Assembly (NCBI RefSeq): GCF_014050145.1
Contig: NZ_JACFYF010000009.1
Location: 62,001 to 126,000, forward strand
Reading direction: 5' to 3'
Length of the DNA: 64,000 nucleotides
DNA from: Vibrio marinisediminis
GTDB taxonomy: Bacteria > Pseudomonadota > Gammaproteobacteria > Enterobacterales > Vibrionaceae
A model generated the notes under the pieces. It was given only the letters and a program-made list of their open reading frames with translations. It did not search any database and was not told where the DNA came from. Shown piece by piece: positions 8,939-17,345 of this stretch (positions are counted from its first letter, which is position 1; every line of letters starts with the position of its first letter). Both the position numbers and the translations under genes were made by a program.

Positions 8939-9042
8939 AAACGCGAATGTGAGTAAAGCCTCGTTTTGATACGCGAATAGAATAAAATTCAAGCAAACAG
9001 CGCACAACAGCGGCAAACGATTCAAAAACCACGAAATTACTC

Positions 9043-9071
9043 TTGCACCCTCAAACAACAGTGGGTAATAT
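9043..9071 (+). promoter_or_regulatory. Sigma70 promoter of the tRNA-Val pair
   Basis: TTGCAC, a 17-base spacer and TAATAT end 20 bases before the first tRNA. This is close to the consensus and well placed for the tandem tRNA transcript. Confidence 0.75.
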
Positions 9072-9091
9072 CCATCTCGTTCTCAAGGTAT

Positions 9092-9168
9092 GGGTCCGTA
9101 GCTCAGTTGGTTAGAGTACTACCTTGACATGGTAGGGGTCACCAGTTCGAATCTGGTCGGACCCACCA
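9092..9168 (+). tRNA. tRNA-Val (GAC)
   Basis: The 77-base gene folds into a complete cloverleaf: acceptor GGGTCCG/CGGACCC, D-arm GCTCAGTTGGTTAGAGT, anticodon stem CTACC/GGTAG with loop TTGACAT (anticodon GAC), T-loop TTCGAAT, and encoded ACCA end. It reads valine GUC/GUU codons. It resembles E. coli valV/valW. Confidence 0.97.
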
Positions 9169-9214
9169 TCCCTGAAACGCATAGCTATTCAATTAGCGAT
9201 GCAGAGAACAATCT

Positions 9215-9291
9215 GGATCCGTAGCTCAGTTGGTTAGAGTACCGCCTTGACATGGCGGGGGTCGGCGATTCGAGTTCGCCCGGATCCACCA
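9215..9291 (+). tRNA. tRNA-Val (GAC), second copy
   Basis: A second 77-base cloverleaf with acceptor GGATCCG/CGGATCC, anticodon stem CCGCC/GGCGG, loop TTGACAT (anticodon GAC), T-loop TTCGAGT and encoded ACCA. It lies 46 bases after the first copy, shares its promoter, and differs in all stems, so the pair is an old duplication. Confidence 0.97.
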
Positions 9292-9312
9292 TATTCGTTC
9301 TTATGAACAAAC

Positions 9313-9340
9313 ACAAAGCCCGCTTTATGCGGGCTTTGTT
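9313..9340 (+). terminator. Intrinsic terminator of the tRNA operon
   Basis: A perfect 11-base-pair stem ACAAAGCCCGC/GCGGGCTTTGT with loop TTTAT lies 21 bases after the second tRNA. The U tract is short, but the stem is strong. Confidence 0.85.
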
Positions 9341-9442
9341 GTATCTAGACGTTTTACTTTTGTACTGTCGCCCTTTATCTCAATCCATTCTTACATGCGC
9401 TGTTTTCACTTCCTCGCTCATTCTTTTACCTTATATTTTTGA

Positions 9443-9457
9443 TTCTCAATTTGAGAA
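9443..9457 (+). promoter_or_regulatory. Predicted SypG enhancer site 2 (sypA)
   Basis: TTCTCAATTTGAGAA is a perfect 15-base palindrome and the best copy of the TTCTCA-N3-TG motif in the window. It starts 86 bases before the -24 element at 9529. Confidence 0.85.
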
Positions 9458-9528
9458 ACTGCATTTAAGCCCTAACAATTACAACAATCCACCTCCCTAT
9501 CTTATTGTAATTAAACAAATTATCACTT

Positions 9529-9544
9529 TGGCACGTTCTGTGTA
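9529..9544 (+). promoter_or_regulatory. Sigma54 promoter 2 (sypABCD)
   Basis: TGGCACGTTCTGTGTA has a perfect -24 TGGCAC; the -12 part keeps the G but has T instead of C. It lies 31 bases before the sypA start codon. Confidence 0.75.
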
Positions 9545-9575
9545 TGAATGATTGTGATTACTGAGGAGGATGGTT

Positions 9576-9890
9576 ATGGAACTACATAAAATCGAAACCA
9601 ATGGCACAACATTAAAGCTGGTTATTAATGGCAATTTGGATGCAGATGGTAGCCGAAGCGCTCAACCTCAAATAGACGATATAATTGCAAATCAAAGCCA
9701 TAATGAAGTGGAAGTCGACTTTAGTAACGTCCGATTTCTTGATCCTTCGGGTGTTGGTGCACTAGTGTATTTATATAAGAGACTAGTTGAAAAGCAACGC
9801 AGCATGCGAATTGAACATGTCACTGGGCAACCTCTTGAAATCATCTGCCTTCTGCGTATAGATAAAGCGATTCCAGTGAACTCTTATTAA
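9576..9890 (+). CDS. sypA: SypA, STAS-domain biofilm switch protein
   Basis: This 104-residue cytosolic protein is a single STAS domain (anti-anti-sigma fold) with the signature FLDPSGVGALVYLYKRL; Ser58 in DPSG is the expected regulatory phosphosite. In V. fischeri SypA must be unphosphorylated for biofilm formation, and SypE phosphorylates or dephosphorylates it. An ATG at 9570 directly abuts GAGGAGG (9563-9569), so ATG 9576 with a 6-base spacing is the better start. It heads a four-gene unit with sypBCD under sigma54 promoter 2. No SypE gene is in the window. Confidence 0.9.
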   Translation: MELHKIETNGTTLKLVINGNLDADGSRSAQPQIDDIIANQSHNEVEVDFSNVRFLDPSGVGALVYLYKRLVEKQRSMRIEHVTGQPLEIICLLRIDKAIPVNSY

Positions 9891-9914
9891 TACTAATAAT
9901 AAAGGATCGTCGGC

Positions 9915-10826
9915 ATGGTTGGAGCACACAAGGAACAGGCTCTCACGAGCGAAACAAATACACGGAACGATCGAATACCATCGATTAAGTTGAGTACTTT
10001 GCATTTAATATGCTTGTTATTGTTTGCTTCAACTTTGTTCGGCTGTACTAGTTACCCACCCGAGAGTCGTGGCGGATTAGCAGAACAACATATAGATAAT
10101 AGCTTCACCCCCGTTATGCCTGACGAGCCGCTTGGTCCTGAGCATGGTCTGCGATTCGACTGGCAGTTAACCAAACTTCATCTTGATTCGTTAATCCGTG
10201 AAGGCGCTCGTTGGTGCTTCCCTGCAGCCGTCGTACAAGCGCTTGAAAAGCAAAACCGTATCGCTCGCGAACTTGAAGGTGGCTTGTTACTTGATGCTGC
10301 CAATGACTTAGTTATTCAACGCAAGCGCTTAGGTGAGCTAGAACGCCAGCTAGACTATGTCACTTCGCAAGCAAACTGTGTCCCTCCTCTTAACGAAAAC
10401 ACTTTCCGACAACAGCTTGCGGTCATTGATCAGCTGTTTGATTTGCTCAATATCGACAACCAGTTTGCTTTCAACTCGACAGAAGTGAACCCTAAGTACA
10501 TGGGTCACCTTGCTCGCGCGGCGAATATTCTACGCGAAGAGCCTAGCCTCAATTTATCAGTTACGGGACATGCCGACGCCAACGGAGGTGAGCAATACAA
10601 TAAAAAGCTGGCGATGGACCGAGCTAAGCAAGTCAAACGCTACTTAATCATTTTTGGATTAGAACCAAACCGAATAGCCACTCAATCTCTTGGAGATACA
10701 TTACCGCTATACGAAGGTGTTAGCGAAGGCACAAGATTGACCAATCGCCGAGTCAGTATTGAAGTCATTGCCACTCAAGAACTAGGAGAGCAAAACCGCC
10801 AAGGAGGCTACCATGCGTATGATTAA
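9915..10826 (+). CDS. sypB: SypB, OmpA-family outer-membrane lipoprotein
   Basis: The 303-residue product has an unusually long N-terminal region before a hydrophobic segment ending in the lipobox LFGC (Cys44), so it should be a lipoprotein anchored in the outer membrane. Residues about 165-285 form an OmpA C-terminal domain that binds peptidoglycan (FNSTEVNP, LSVTGHADANGGEQYN, NRRVSIEV). A central stretch (about 110-135) is helical. AAGGA lies 8 bases before the ATG, supporting the long start. It is in an operon with sypA and overlaps sypC by 14 bases. It probably supports the polysaccharide export channel. Confidence 0.88.
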   Translation: MVGAHKEQALTSETNTRNDRIPSIKLSTLHLICLLLFASTLFGCTSYPPESRGGLAEQHIDNSFTPVMPDEPLGPEHGLRFDWQLTKLHLDSLIREGARWCFPAAVVQALEKQNRIARELEGGLLLDAANDLVIQRKRLGELERQLDYVTSQANCVPPLNENTFRQQLAVIDQLFDLLNIDNQFAFNSTEVNPKYMGHLARAANILREEPSLNLSVTGHADANGGEQYNKKLAMDRAKQVKRYLIIFGLEPNRIATQSLGDTLPLYEGVSEGTRLTNRRVSIEVIATQELGEQNRQGGYHAYD

Positions 10827-12909
10827 TCGTTGGTTACTTATGGCACTTCTATTGACGCCCTTTGCTTTTGCTGAGACCGAAGTAACAAGAGTGCAGATTG
10901 GTGATTTAATCCAAGTTAACCTACCCGGAGAAGATACCCTAAACCAGGGGTTTCAAGTTGATAAGCGAGGACGGATAAACTTACCAGAAATAGGAACGGT
11001 CTACGTAGCGGGTTACACGGAAGAGCAACTATCGGAAACACTATTAACGGCACTTGGCTCTGTTTACCGAGATCTCTCCTCTGCAAATATTTATATTGCC
11101 GAGCAACAACTTCTAATTTCCGTCCAAGGCTATGTTGAGTCACCTGGCGAATACACACTGCCGCAAAATGCCGATATTCAAACCGCATTGCACGCAGCCG
11201 GTGGCTTGCGCGCAGGTGCGCAGCTCGACAATATGATGATCAAACGCGGCAAAGAAAAAATTCCTTTTAATTACAAAGGCTTTTTGGATAGTGGCGATGA
11301 GTCACTACTCCCTTCATTGCAATCACTTGATAGCTTATTTGTGCCTGCTTCTCCTTTAGTGGGAAACATTGAGCAGCAATTTGACGCCGCAAAGCAAGCC
11401 AATGCGGGTGACAGTGCTGACAGCCGTACCGCGGTGAAAGTTTTTGGCGAGGTAAATGCACCCGGTTCATTTTCCTTTAAACCTGGTACTAACTTGGTCG
11501 ATGTATTGATGCGCGCCGGTGGTGTCACTCGCTATGCTTCAGTAGAGCAAATTCGCGTGATCAGTAACAACACACCGATACTGGTTAATCTCAAACATTA
11601 TTTAGACAGTGGTGATGCCTCCCACCTACCGACACTCTCCGAAGGGACAACTATCTTCGTTCCTAAACAAGAAGAAGAAATCAAAGCTGGTGCAAACATC
11701 GTTTATATCATGGGTGAAGTCGCCAGCCCCGGCGCCTACGAAGGTAAAAGAGGCGCCTCATTCATGGATATTCTCGCCAATGCTGGCGGTCCGACACGCT
11801 TTGCTGAGTCTCGACAAATACGCCTCATCAAAGCGAATGGTAAAGTAATCAAGTTTGACCTGACCGCTTATACCGAAGGATTGACCGGGCATAAGCCACC
11901 ACCCATCGCTCCGGGTGACGCTATTTTTGTGCCTGAGAAAACGGACATGAATGAAAAGTCTTGGCTGAAGATTGCACCCGATCGCGCCGTCAGCGTAATT
12001 GGTGAGGTGGTGCGTCCCGGACGTATTGAATGGTCAGATGAAATGGATCTGATGGATTTGCTCGCCCATGTAGGCGGACCGACGCTACGTGCCGATACAA
12101 CCAAGATAGAAGTCGTCACCAGTAACGGTAAACTGCATACCTTCAACCTTGACGAATTTATTATCAAAGGGGCGCCAAGCTATGAACTACCGCAGATCAG
12201 TGCTGGCTCAATCGTTCGAATTCACGACCTCCCCCAAGACCCTTCAGATAACAAATCTCAATGGGTGAGGCAAAGTTCTGATGCTTCAATCTATGTATTT
12301 GGACAAGTCAACGCGCCCGGCCGCTATCGATTCACCAAGCAGATGCATTTTCTCGACATCTTATCTGCGGCAGATGGACCGACTAAAGATGCCGATATCC
12401 ATAATATTCGCATTACCCATAGAGATAAAAGCTACTCCAAAGTGAGTAAGCTGAACTTATCACTTTACTTCGAAACAGGCGATGAATCATTACTGCCGAA
12501 TGTCACCATGGGCGACACTATTTATATCCCTGAAAAAGACAAAATTTGGCTCGACCGTTCAAAAGAATCCACTGTGAGAATTCTTGGCGCCGTGAATAAA
12601 CCCGGTCGTTATGTGTTCAACGACAACATGACCATTCTCGATATTATTGCAGAGGCAGGTGGACCGAGTGATAACGCTTATTTAGAAAAGATCTCTGTCG
12701 TGAATTTGTCTTGCTGCCAAGGACAAGCGCGCACCTTTGATTTAATTGAGTTCAGTAAAACCGCCAACATATATCAGTTACCAGTATTACGAGCCGGTGA
12801 CACTATCTATGTACCCGACCGACGCGATAGCTTGCTTGAAAAAGCGCGTGTCGGCTTAGAAGACATCTTGCGATTAACCACGACCATAGTATTAATTGGA
12901 GCGCTGTGA
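10813..12909 (+). CDS. sypC: SypC, Wza-type polysaccharide export protein with six SLBB repeats
   Basis: This 698-residue protein has a signal peptide (about 1-21, cleavage after AFA), a Poly_export domain (about 24-100) and then six SLBB repeats, recognisable by VxGEVxxPG...GG..R patterns starting near residues 104, 212, 295, 395, 494 and 592. The C-terminus ends in a hydrophobic segment (LTTTIVLIGAL) that may span the outer membrane. It should form the outer-membrane channel for the syp polysaccharide. E. coli Wza has far fewer SLBB units (about 380 residues in total), so the periplasmic part here is long. AGGAGG lies 5 bases before ATG 10813; sypD overlaps its stop. Confidence 0.92.
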   Translation: MRMINRWLLMALLLTPFAFAETEVTRVQIGDLIQVNLPGEDTLNQGFQVDKRGRINLPEIGTVYVAGYTEEQLSETLLTALGSVYRDLSSANIYIAEQQLLISVQGYVESPGEYTLPQNADIQTALHAAGGLRAGAQLDNMMIKRGKEKIPFNYKGFLDSGDESLLPSLQSLDSLFVPASPLVGNIEQQFDAAKQANAGDSADSRTAVKVFGEVNAPGSFSFKPGTNLVDVLMRAGGVTRYASVEQIRVISNNTPILVNLKHYLDSGDASHLPTLSEGTTIFVPKQEEEIKAGANIVYIMGEVASPGAYEGKRGASFMDILANAGGPTRFAESRQIRLIKANGKVIKFDLTAYTEGLTGHKPPPIAPGDAIFVPEKTDMNEKSWLKIAPDRAVSVIGEVVRPGRIEWSDEMDLMDLLAHVGGPTLRADTTKIEVVTSNGKLHTFNLDEFIIKGAPSYELPQISAGSIVRIHDLPQDPSDNKSQWVRQSSDASIYVFGQVNAPGRYRFTKQMHFLDILSAADGPTKDADIHNIRITHRDKSYSKVSKLNLSLYFETGDESLLPNVTMGDTIYIPEKDKIWLDRSKESTVRILGAVNKPGRYVFNDNMTILDIIAEAGGPSDNAYLEKISVVNLSCCQGQARTFDLIEFSKTANIYQLPVLRAGDTIYVPDRRDSLLEKARVGLEDILRLTTTIVLIGAL

Positions 12910-13601
12910 TGATCCCTGCTACACACAATGAAATAGAGCAAATCTACCTTGCCGTGGAAGCAAACGCTTCGCGGTCAATTTGTGTGACGGCTTGCCACTC
13001 AGGTGACGGCGTCACATCAATTGCAACCGCACTTACAGAGCGTCTATTATTGGCAGGATACGCCACCCTGTTGGTTGACTTAAACCTATTCAAATCTGGG
13101 TTTGAGGCTATATCATTTGATCAAGTTAATACTGAATCTGAGGTGCATTGGCTACAACCTATCAATACTCACCGCTTATTTACCGGCGTAGCCCTACCGC
13201 AGCACCCCAGTGTGATTGTTAACTATCGAAGCCCACAATTCCTTACTCAGCAAATCCATTCTTGGCTACAAGAATTTGATCGTGTCGTCATCGACACATC
13301 GCCACTGCTGCAAGTTAATCGCGGCAATATTCCCGCGCAAAGTGTCTCCAGTGCGTGCGAGCACACTCTTATGGTCGTGCTGGGCGGGAAAACGACCGAG
13401 TCTCAGTTAGAGCAAGCACATGAACTGCTATTGAGAAACCATTCTAATAACATTGGCATGGTATTGAATAACATGCGTCAAGCAACATTGGGTGAAGAAA
13501 TGGTGCGTGAGCTTAACCGTTTCAAACTCTTACCCGCCAGATTACGTAACGCATTGAGCCAACAAATTCTTAAAAATCAGTGGTTATCCACTATCGCCTA
13601 G
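12909..13601 (+). CDS. sypD: SypD, BY-kinase-like ATPase with degenerate P-loop
   Basis: This 230-residue cytosolic protein has the fold of CpsD/CapB bacterial tyrosine kinases: an N-terminal helix, a P-loop region (CHSGDGVTS, about 30-38), a strand with LLVDLN where the family has a Walker A' DxD, and a Walker B-like VVIDTSPL (about 119). The usual P-loop lysine (GKS/T) is replaced by Val-Thr, and there is no tyrosine-rich tail, so it may not be an active kinase. The start ATG 12909 overlaps the sypC stop (TGATG) and has GGAG 7 bases upstream; a GTG at 12906 is an alternative. It should work with the SypO chain-length protein. Confidence 0.85.
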   Translation: MIPATHNEIEQIYLAVEANASRSICVTACHSGDGVTSIATALTERLLLAGYATLLVDLNLFKSGFEAISFDQVNTESEVHWLQPINTHRLFTGVALPQHPSVIVNYRSPQFLTQQIHSWLQEFDRVVIDTSPLLQVNRGNIPAQSVSSACEHTLMVVLGGKTTESQLEQAHELLLRNHSNNIGMVLNNMRQATLGEEMVRELNRFKLLPARLRNALSQQILKNQWLSTIA

Positions 13602-13706
13602 TCTGTTCCCATCCACCATTTAAAGAGTAATGAATTTGGTGATTAACCGTAGCCATAAACAGGATGAAAACCAGAATTAAAGTCGGAATTACAATTTGGA
13701 TGAATT

Positions 13707-14735
13707 ATGAAAAACCATCGCGGGAATGAAGTTTGGCTAATTATTGATAGCCGCCAATTTGGTGGAATAGAAACTCATGTTTTGCAGCTTGCCGCTGGTC
13801 TGTTAACACACAACCAACCCGTAAAAGTTTGGTTGATCACTCAATACGATGTGCCCTCACCTCTTTGTGAAAAGCTCGAAACACTTGGGGTTCCGTATCA
13901 ATATCTTGGTAGCAACACCTGCCGAGCGATTCAAAACCTGATTCAATTTGTCCAAACCCAATTGCCAATTGCTCTACACGCCCATGGTTATAAGGCAAAC
14001 CTCGTGGCAAAAATTGCCAAACTAATCACCGGTACCAAGCTCATTTCGACTTATCATGCTGGCGAAACGCCTAAAGGCCGCGTTCGTCTTTATGACTGGT
14101 TAGATAGAGTCTCCGCTGGCATTGCAAACCATGCACTGACTGTTAGCCGTGCTATTGGTAAAAAAGTGCCCACACAGACACATTACTTAGAGAACTTCAT
14201 TGATGTCGACAAGCTAGGTTTATCTCATGGTGAGAACATTGCGTTTGTCGGTCGATTAAGCGCTGAAAAAGCACCAGAGCGTTTTGTACAGCTCGCAAAG
14301 CAATTCCCCAAGCAACTATTTCATGTATACGGCACAGGTAATCTCGCCCACTCTCTTCAAGAAACCGCCACAGGCAATGTTCACTTTCACGGTCACCAAG
14401 CTGACATGTCGACCGTTTGGCCAAACATATCATTACTGATGATCTGTTCCCATTATGAAGGCTTACCGATGGTCGCATTGGAGGCGATGTCCCGCGGTAT
14501 TGTGGTCATTTCAACGGCTGTAGGTGAAATGCCACAACTTATTGACCACCAGCACAATGGTTTTATCGCCCAAAACGAACAGCAACTTAAGGAGTGTCTA
14601 ACGTTATGGTTTTCGTTGTCTGCAAACGAACAGCAATTTATTAGAGGTAATGCGCTAAAGAGCATACACCAGCACTACTCACAGCAAGCCATCATTCCCA
14701 AATTGCTATCACTCTATGAGCCAAGCAACTGTTAA
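13707..14735 (+). CDS. sypH: SypH, GT4-family glycosyltransferase
   Basis: The 342-residue cytosolic enzyme has a GT-B fold: N-terminal glycosyltransferase domain with a FGGIETHVLQLA acceptor loop (about residue 19) and a GT4 C-terminal domain with IAFVGRLSAEKAPERF and the E-x7-E motif in SHYEGLPMVALEAM (about 250-263). It adds one sugar of the syp repeat unit; donor and linkage are unknown. The ribosome site is weak (GGA). It follows sypD after 105 bases without a visible sigma54 promoter, so it probably reads through from sypA. sypE, sypF and sypG, which sit here in V. fischeri, are missing. Confidence 0.88.
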   Translation: MKNHRGNEVWLIIDSRQFGGIETHVLQLAAGLLTHNQPVKVWLITQYDVPSPLCEKLETLGVPYQYLGSNTCRAIQNLIQFVQTQLPIALHAHGYKANLVAKIAKLITGTKLISTYHAGETPKGRVRLYDWLDRVSAGIANHALTVSRAIGKKVPTQTHYLENFIDVDKLGLSHGENIAFVGRLSAEKAPERFVQLAKQFPKQLFHVYGTGNLAHSLQETATGNVHFHGHQADMSTVWPNISLLMICSHYEGLPMVALEAMSRGIVVISTAVGEMPQLIDHQHNGFIAQNEQQLKECLTLWFSLSANEQQFIRGNALKSIHQHYSQQAIIPKLLSLYEPSNC

Positions 14736-14740
14736 ATTGA

Positions 14741-14755
14741 TTCTCAAATTGAGAT
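14741..14755 (+). promoter_or_regulatory. Predicted SypG enhancer site 3 (sypI)
   Basis: TTCTCAAATTGAGAT is nearly palindromic and sits inside a longer imperfect palindrome (ATTGATTCTCA...TGAGATCAAT, 14736-14759). It starts 87 bases before the -24 element at 14828. Confidence 0.85.
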
Positions 14756-14827
14756 CAATCCCATCTGCATACCCAAAGATTTAATATATAACCTTTAAAA
14801 ACAAACAGTTAAATCCGCGCCGCTATT

Positions 14828-14843
14828 TGGCACTAGGTTTGCA
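14828..14843 (+). promoter_or_regulatory. Sigma54 promoter 3 (sypIJKL)
   Basis: TGGCACTAGGTTTGCA matches the sigma54 consensus TGGCAC-N5-TTGCA perfectly. It precedes the sypI start codon by 41 bases. Confidence 0.93.
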
Positions 14844-14884
14844 ATTGTCTCTGATGTTCAATCATTCTGTCAGAGGGCTCGCTA

Positions 14885-16117
14885 GTGAAAGATAATAAAA
14901 AAATACTGTTTGTCCATTATGGTGACAACTGGATCCGCGGAAGCGAACGCTGCCTACTGGATCTCATTTCTCATTTGGATACCACTCAATTTGAGCCGAT
15001 AGTCTGGACAAATAACGCAGAACTCGCACTGCAGCTTAAGCAGCAGAAAATCGAATGCTACCAAGATGATTTTCCGCTGCTGTTGGGCTGGCATAAACCT
15101 CAGCTTGATGTCATTAGTTGGATAAACCTTGTCGCTAAAGGCAGGCAAATCATACGACGCAAAGAGATTGCCCTTATTCATGTCAATAGCGCCGCACCAT
15201 GCCAGTGGATGACATTGGTAGCCAGAATATGCTCATGCCCTTTGGTCACCCACTTACATAGCGAATACCTTAGCCGTGATCGTGCCACATTAGGGCTTCA
15301 TCTTTCACCCAACATCATCACAGCCAGTAATGCGATTACTCATAATTTACGCCAAGATGGTTATCCAAATGATCAGCTCACTATCGTGCACAACGGAATT
15401 GATGTTGAGCAGTTGAGTAAGCAGCCAGAAGTAAATGTTATTCAGCGGTTGCATCTCGATAAGGATGCGGTTGTCTACGCCACCGTCGGTTCGTTGATCC
15501 ATCGTAAAGGCGTCGATCGCATCCTCACGGCCTTGCGCTACTTGTTATTGGAGTACCCAAATAGCCACCTCGTTGTCATAGGCGACGGTGAAAAAAGAGG
15601 AGAACTGATCGAACTCACTCGTTCACTACACCTTGAGCATTACGTTCATTTCGTTGGTGAGCAAACCAACGTTATTGGTTGGTTAAAAGGTTGCGATGCC
15701 TTTGTCAGTGCAGCTCGAGAAGAGGCATTTGGTTTAGTTATTGCAGAAGCCGCCATCGCTAATTTGCCCATTATCGCACCGTATGAAGGTGGTATACCTG
15801 AAATAGTCCAGCATGGTGAGACAGCTCTGCTCTACCCAAACTGTGGTTATGCTCCGTTGCTCGATATGATGCGCTGCGTCCGTAATCATCCACAAGAATG
15901 TGGTGAAATTGCACAAAGAGCGAAAGAACATATCACTAACCAGTTCAATATCGAACGTTATGTTAGCCAAATAGAACAGCGGTATACACGCTTAATCAAT
16001 GAACCTTGCGCGGCATTCCCACCGTTATACGCCTGCTTCAAACCGCTAAAAACCGCGTTTGCGAACCAGCAAAAAAATGGAGGTGATTATGATGCGCCAG
16101 CACAATATCATATTTGA
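14885..16117 (+). CDS. sypI: SypI, GT4-family glycosyltransferase
   Basis: The 410-residue cytosolic enzyme has an N-terminal GT-B domain starting with FVHYGDNWIRGSERCLLDL and a GT4 C-terminal domain with TVGSLIHRKGVDRIL (about 198-212) and the E-x7-E motif in SAAREEAFGLVIAEA (about 278-290). It transfers one sugar during syp unit assembly. The start is GTG at 14885 with AGAGGG 7 bases upstream. It heads the sypIJKL unit; its end overlaps sypJ by 29 bases. Confidence 0.88.
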   Translation: MKDNKKILFVHYGDNWIRGSERCLLDLISHLDTTQFEPIVWTNNAELALQLKQQKIECYQDDFPLLLGWHKPQLDVISWINLVAKGRQIIRRKEIALIHVNSAAPCQWMTLVARICSCPLVTHLHSEYLSRDRATLGLHLSPNIITASNAITHNLRQDGYPNDQLTIVHNGIDVEQLSKQPEVNVIQRLHLDKDAVVYATVGSLIHRKGVDRILTALRYLLLEYPNSHLVVIGDGEKRGELIELTRSLHLEHYVHFVGEQTNVIGWLKGCDAFVSAAREEAFGLVIAEAAIANLPIIAPYEGGIPEIVQHGETALLYPNCGYAPLLDMMRCVRNHPQECGEIAQRAKEHITNQFNIERYVSQIEQRYTRLINEPCAAFPPLYACFKPLKTAFANQQKNGGDYDAPAQYHI

Positions 16118-17345
16118 TCCTATCCCTTTTAAAGGCGGGTCTAAAATAGCAACCAGTGAGGCTCTAGCTTTATGCAATCAGAGTAAGGTTCGTTTTACCG
16201 TCATCACAATTGATAAAGCCTTCTGGCTCAATAGCCAACTCGCTCAACAACATAGTGTTAGAATTATATCTATCAAAGCGGTGCCATGGTTGAGCCGGCA
16301 AGTTCAAGGTTTATTCTTCTGGTTAAACCAATTCTATTTCACCCTCGTACTGCTATTTTGCTTATCTTTTTTAGCCAAAGCGCATCGCGTAATTGGCGCC
16401 TCGGGACCCGGGGTTGATATGGCTATTTATTTGATACAACGGATATTCAAAGTTCCAGTTGTTCAATTTATTCACGGCAACGTCGCCTGTTCAAGATCGA
16501 TTGGTTGGTGTTTAACTCAAGCTCAGCACGTGTTTTACCTGCCCTCAACAAAACAAAGTCTTTTGGATTCGCTGCAACGCTTTTATGCACACCACTATGA
16601 TATTGAGAACGATAATGCTAAGAACGACAATACTAAGCACAGTGATGTTGAGGCTCATTGTGTCGAAAAGAGTACGCTTGAGGCTAACCAATATTTTCAA
16701 CAAGCCCAATTCATCCCATTTATTAACGGTATCTCTGAGCAAAATTGGCCAAGTCGCAGCCAAACTATTTTGCCACGCTGCCTTTGGGCTGCTTCCCTTT
16801 TAAAATGGAAGGGATTAGAGCAATTTATCGAAGCATTGCGTACCGCCCATCAACAAGAACCTGTGTTTAGTACCATTTGTTTTATCAAGCCTGCCCAAAC
16901 TAATTTGTCAGTCTCTACGGCACCTGTACCACTGCGTTATACCGATTGGTATCGCGACCCATGCGAATTTGACCAAATTCGTCGCCAATGCAATATTTTT
17001 GTCTCGACCAGCGAAAACGAGCCTTTTGGGCTATCGATTCTAGAAGCATTAGCGGCAGGTATGTGCGTTATCATTCCACAAGATGGCAGTTACTGGGACA
17101 CAGTGCTGACCGACGGTGTCAACTGCCTAAAATATCCAGCAAAAGATCATAACGTGTTGAGTCGAGTGATCTTGCAACTGCATCACAACCAGCAAAAGTT
17201 AGTGGCGATTCAAACAAAAGCTCATTGCTTTTCTCAGCAATATCGTGCTGAACAAACCTATCTCAACATAGTCAACACGGTAAGTGCTGACGTTGCAGAC
17301 GCTGATTCTTGCTCCGTACTCAATAGTGCTAAGAAGGATTTATGA
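16089..17345 (+). CDS. sypJ: SypJ, glycosyltransferase with a low-complexity insert
   Basis: This 418-residue GT-B glycosyltransferase has a hydrophobic segment near 79-96 that may attach it to the membrane, and the C-terminal motif STSENEPFGLSILEAL with E-x7-E. Residues about 171-195 form a polar Asn/Asp/Lys-rich insert (DIENDNAKNDNTKHSD), from imperfectly repeated DNA at 16599-16640. An open frame begins at 16059, but GGAGG at 16079-16083 fits ATG 16089 or 16092. It overlaps sypI by 29 bases and sypK by 4 (ATGA), so the genes are coupled. The sugar donor is unknown. Confidence 0.85.
   Translation: MMRQHNIIFDPIPFKGGSKIATSEALALCNQSKVRFTVITIDKAFWLNSQLAQQHSVRIISIKAVPWLSRQVQGLFFWLNQFYFTLVLLFCLSFLAKAHRVIGASGPGVDMAIYLIQRIFKVPVVQFIHGNVACSRSIGWCLTQAQHVFYLPSTKQSLLDSLQRFYAHHYDIENDNAKNDNTKHSDVEAHCVEKSTLEANQYFQQAQFIPFINGISEQNWPSRSQTILPRCLWAASLLKWKGLEQFIEALRTAHQQEPVFSTICFIKPAQTNLSVSTAPVPLRYTDWYRDPCEFDQIRRQCNIFVSTSENEPFGLSILEALAAGMCVIIPQDGSYWDTVLTDGVNCLKYPAKDHNVLSRVILQLHHNQQKLVAIQTKAHCFSQQYRAEQTYLNIVNTVSADVADADSCSVLNSAKKDL

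Noticed and set aside
9252-9551. 99-codon open frame after the tRNA genes
   Set aside because: It begins inside the second tRNA, runs through its terminator and covers the enhancer and promoter of sypA. It is not a gene.
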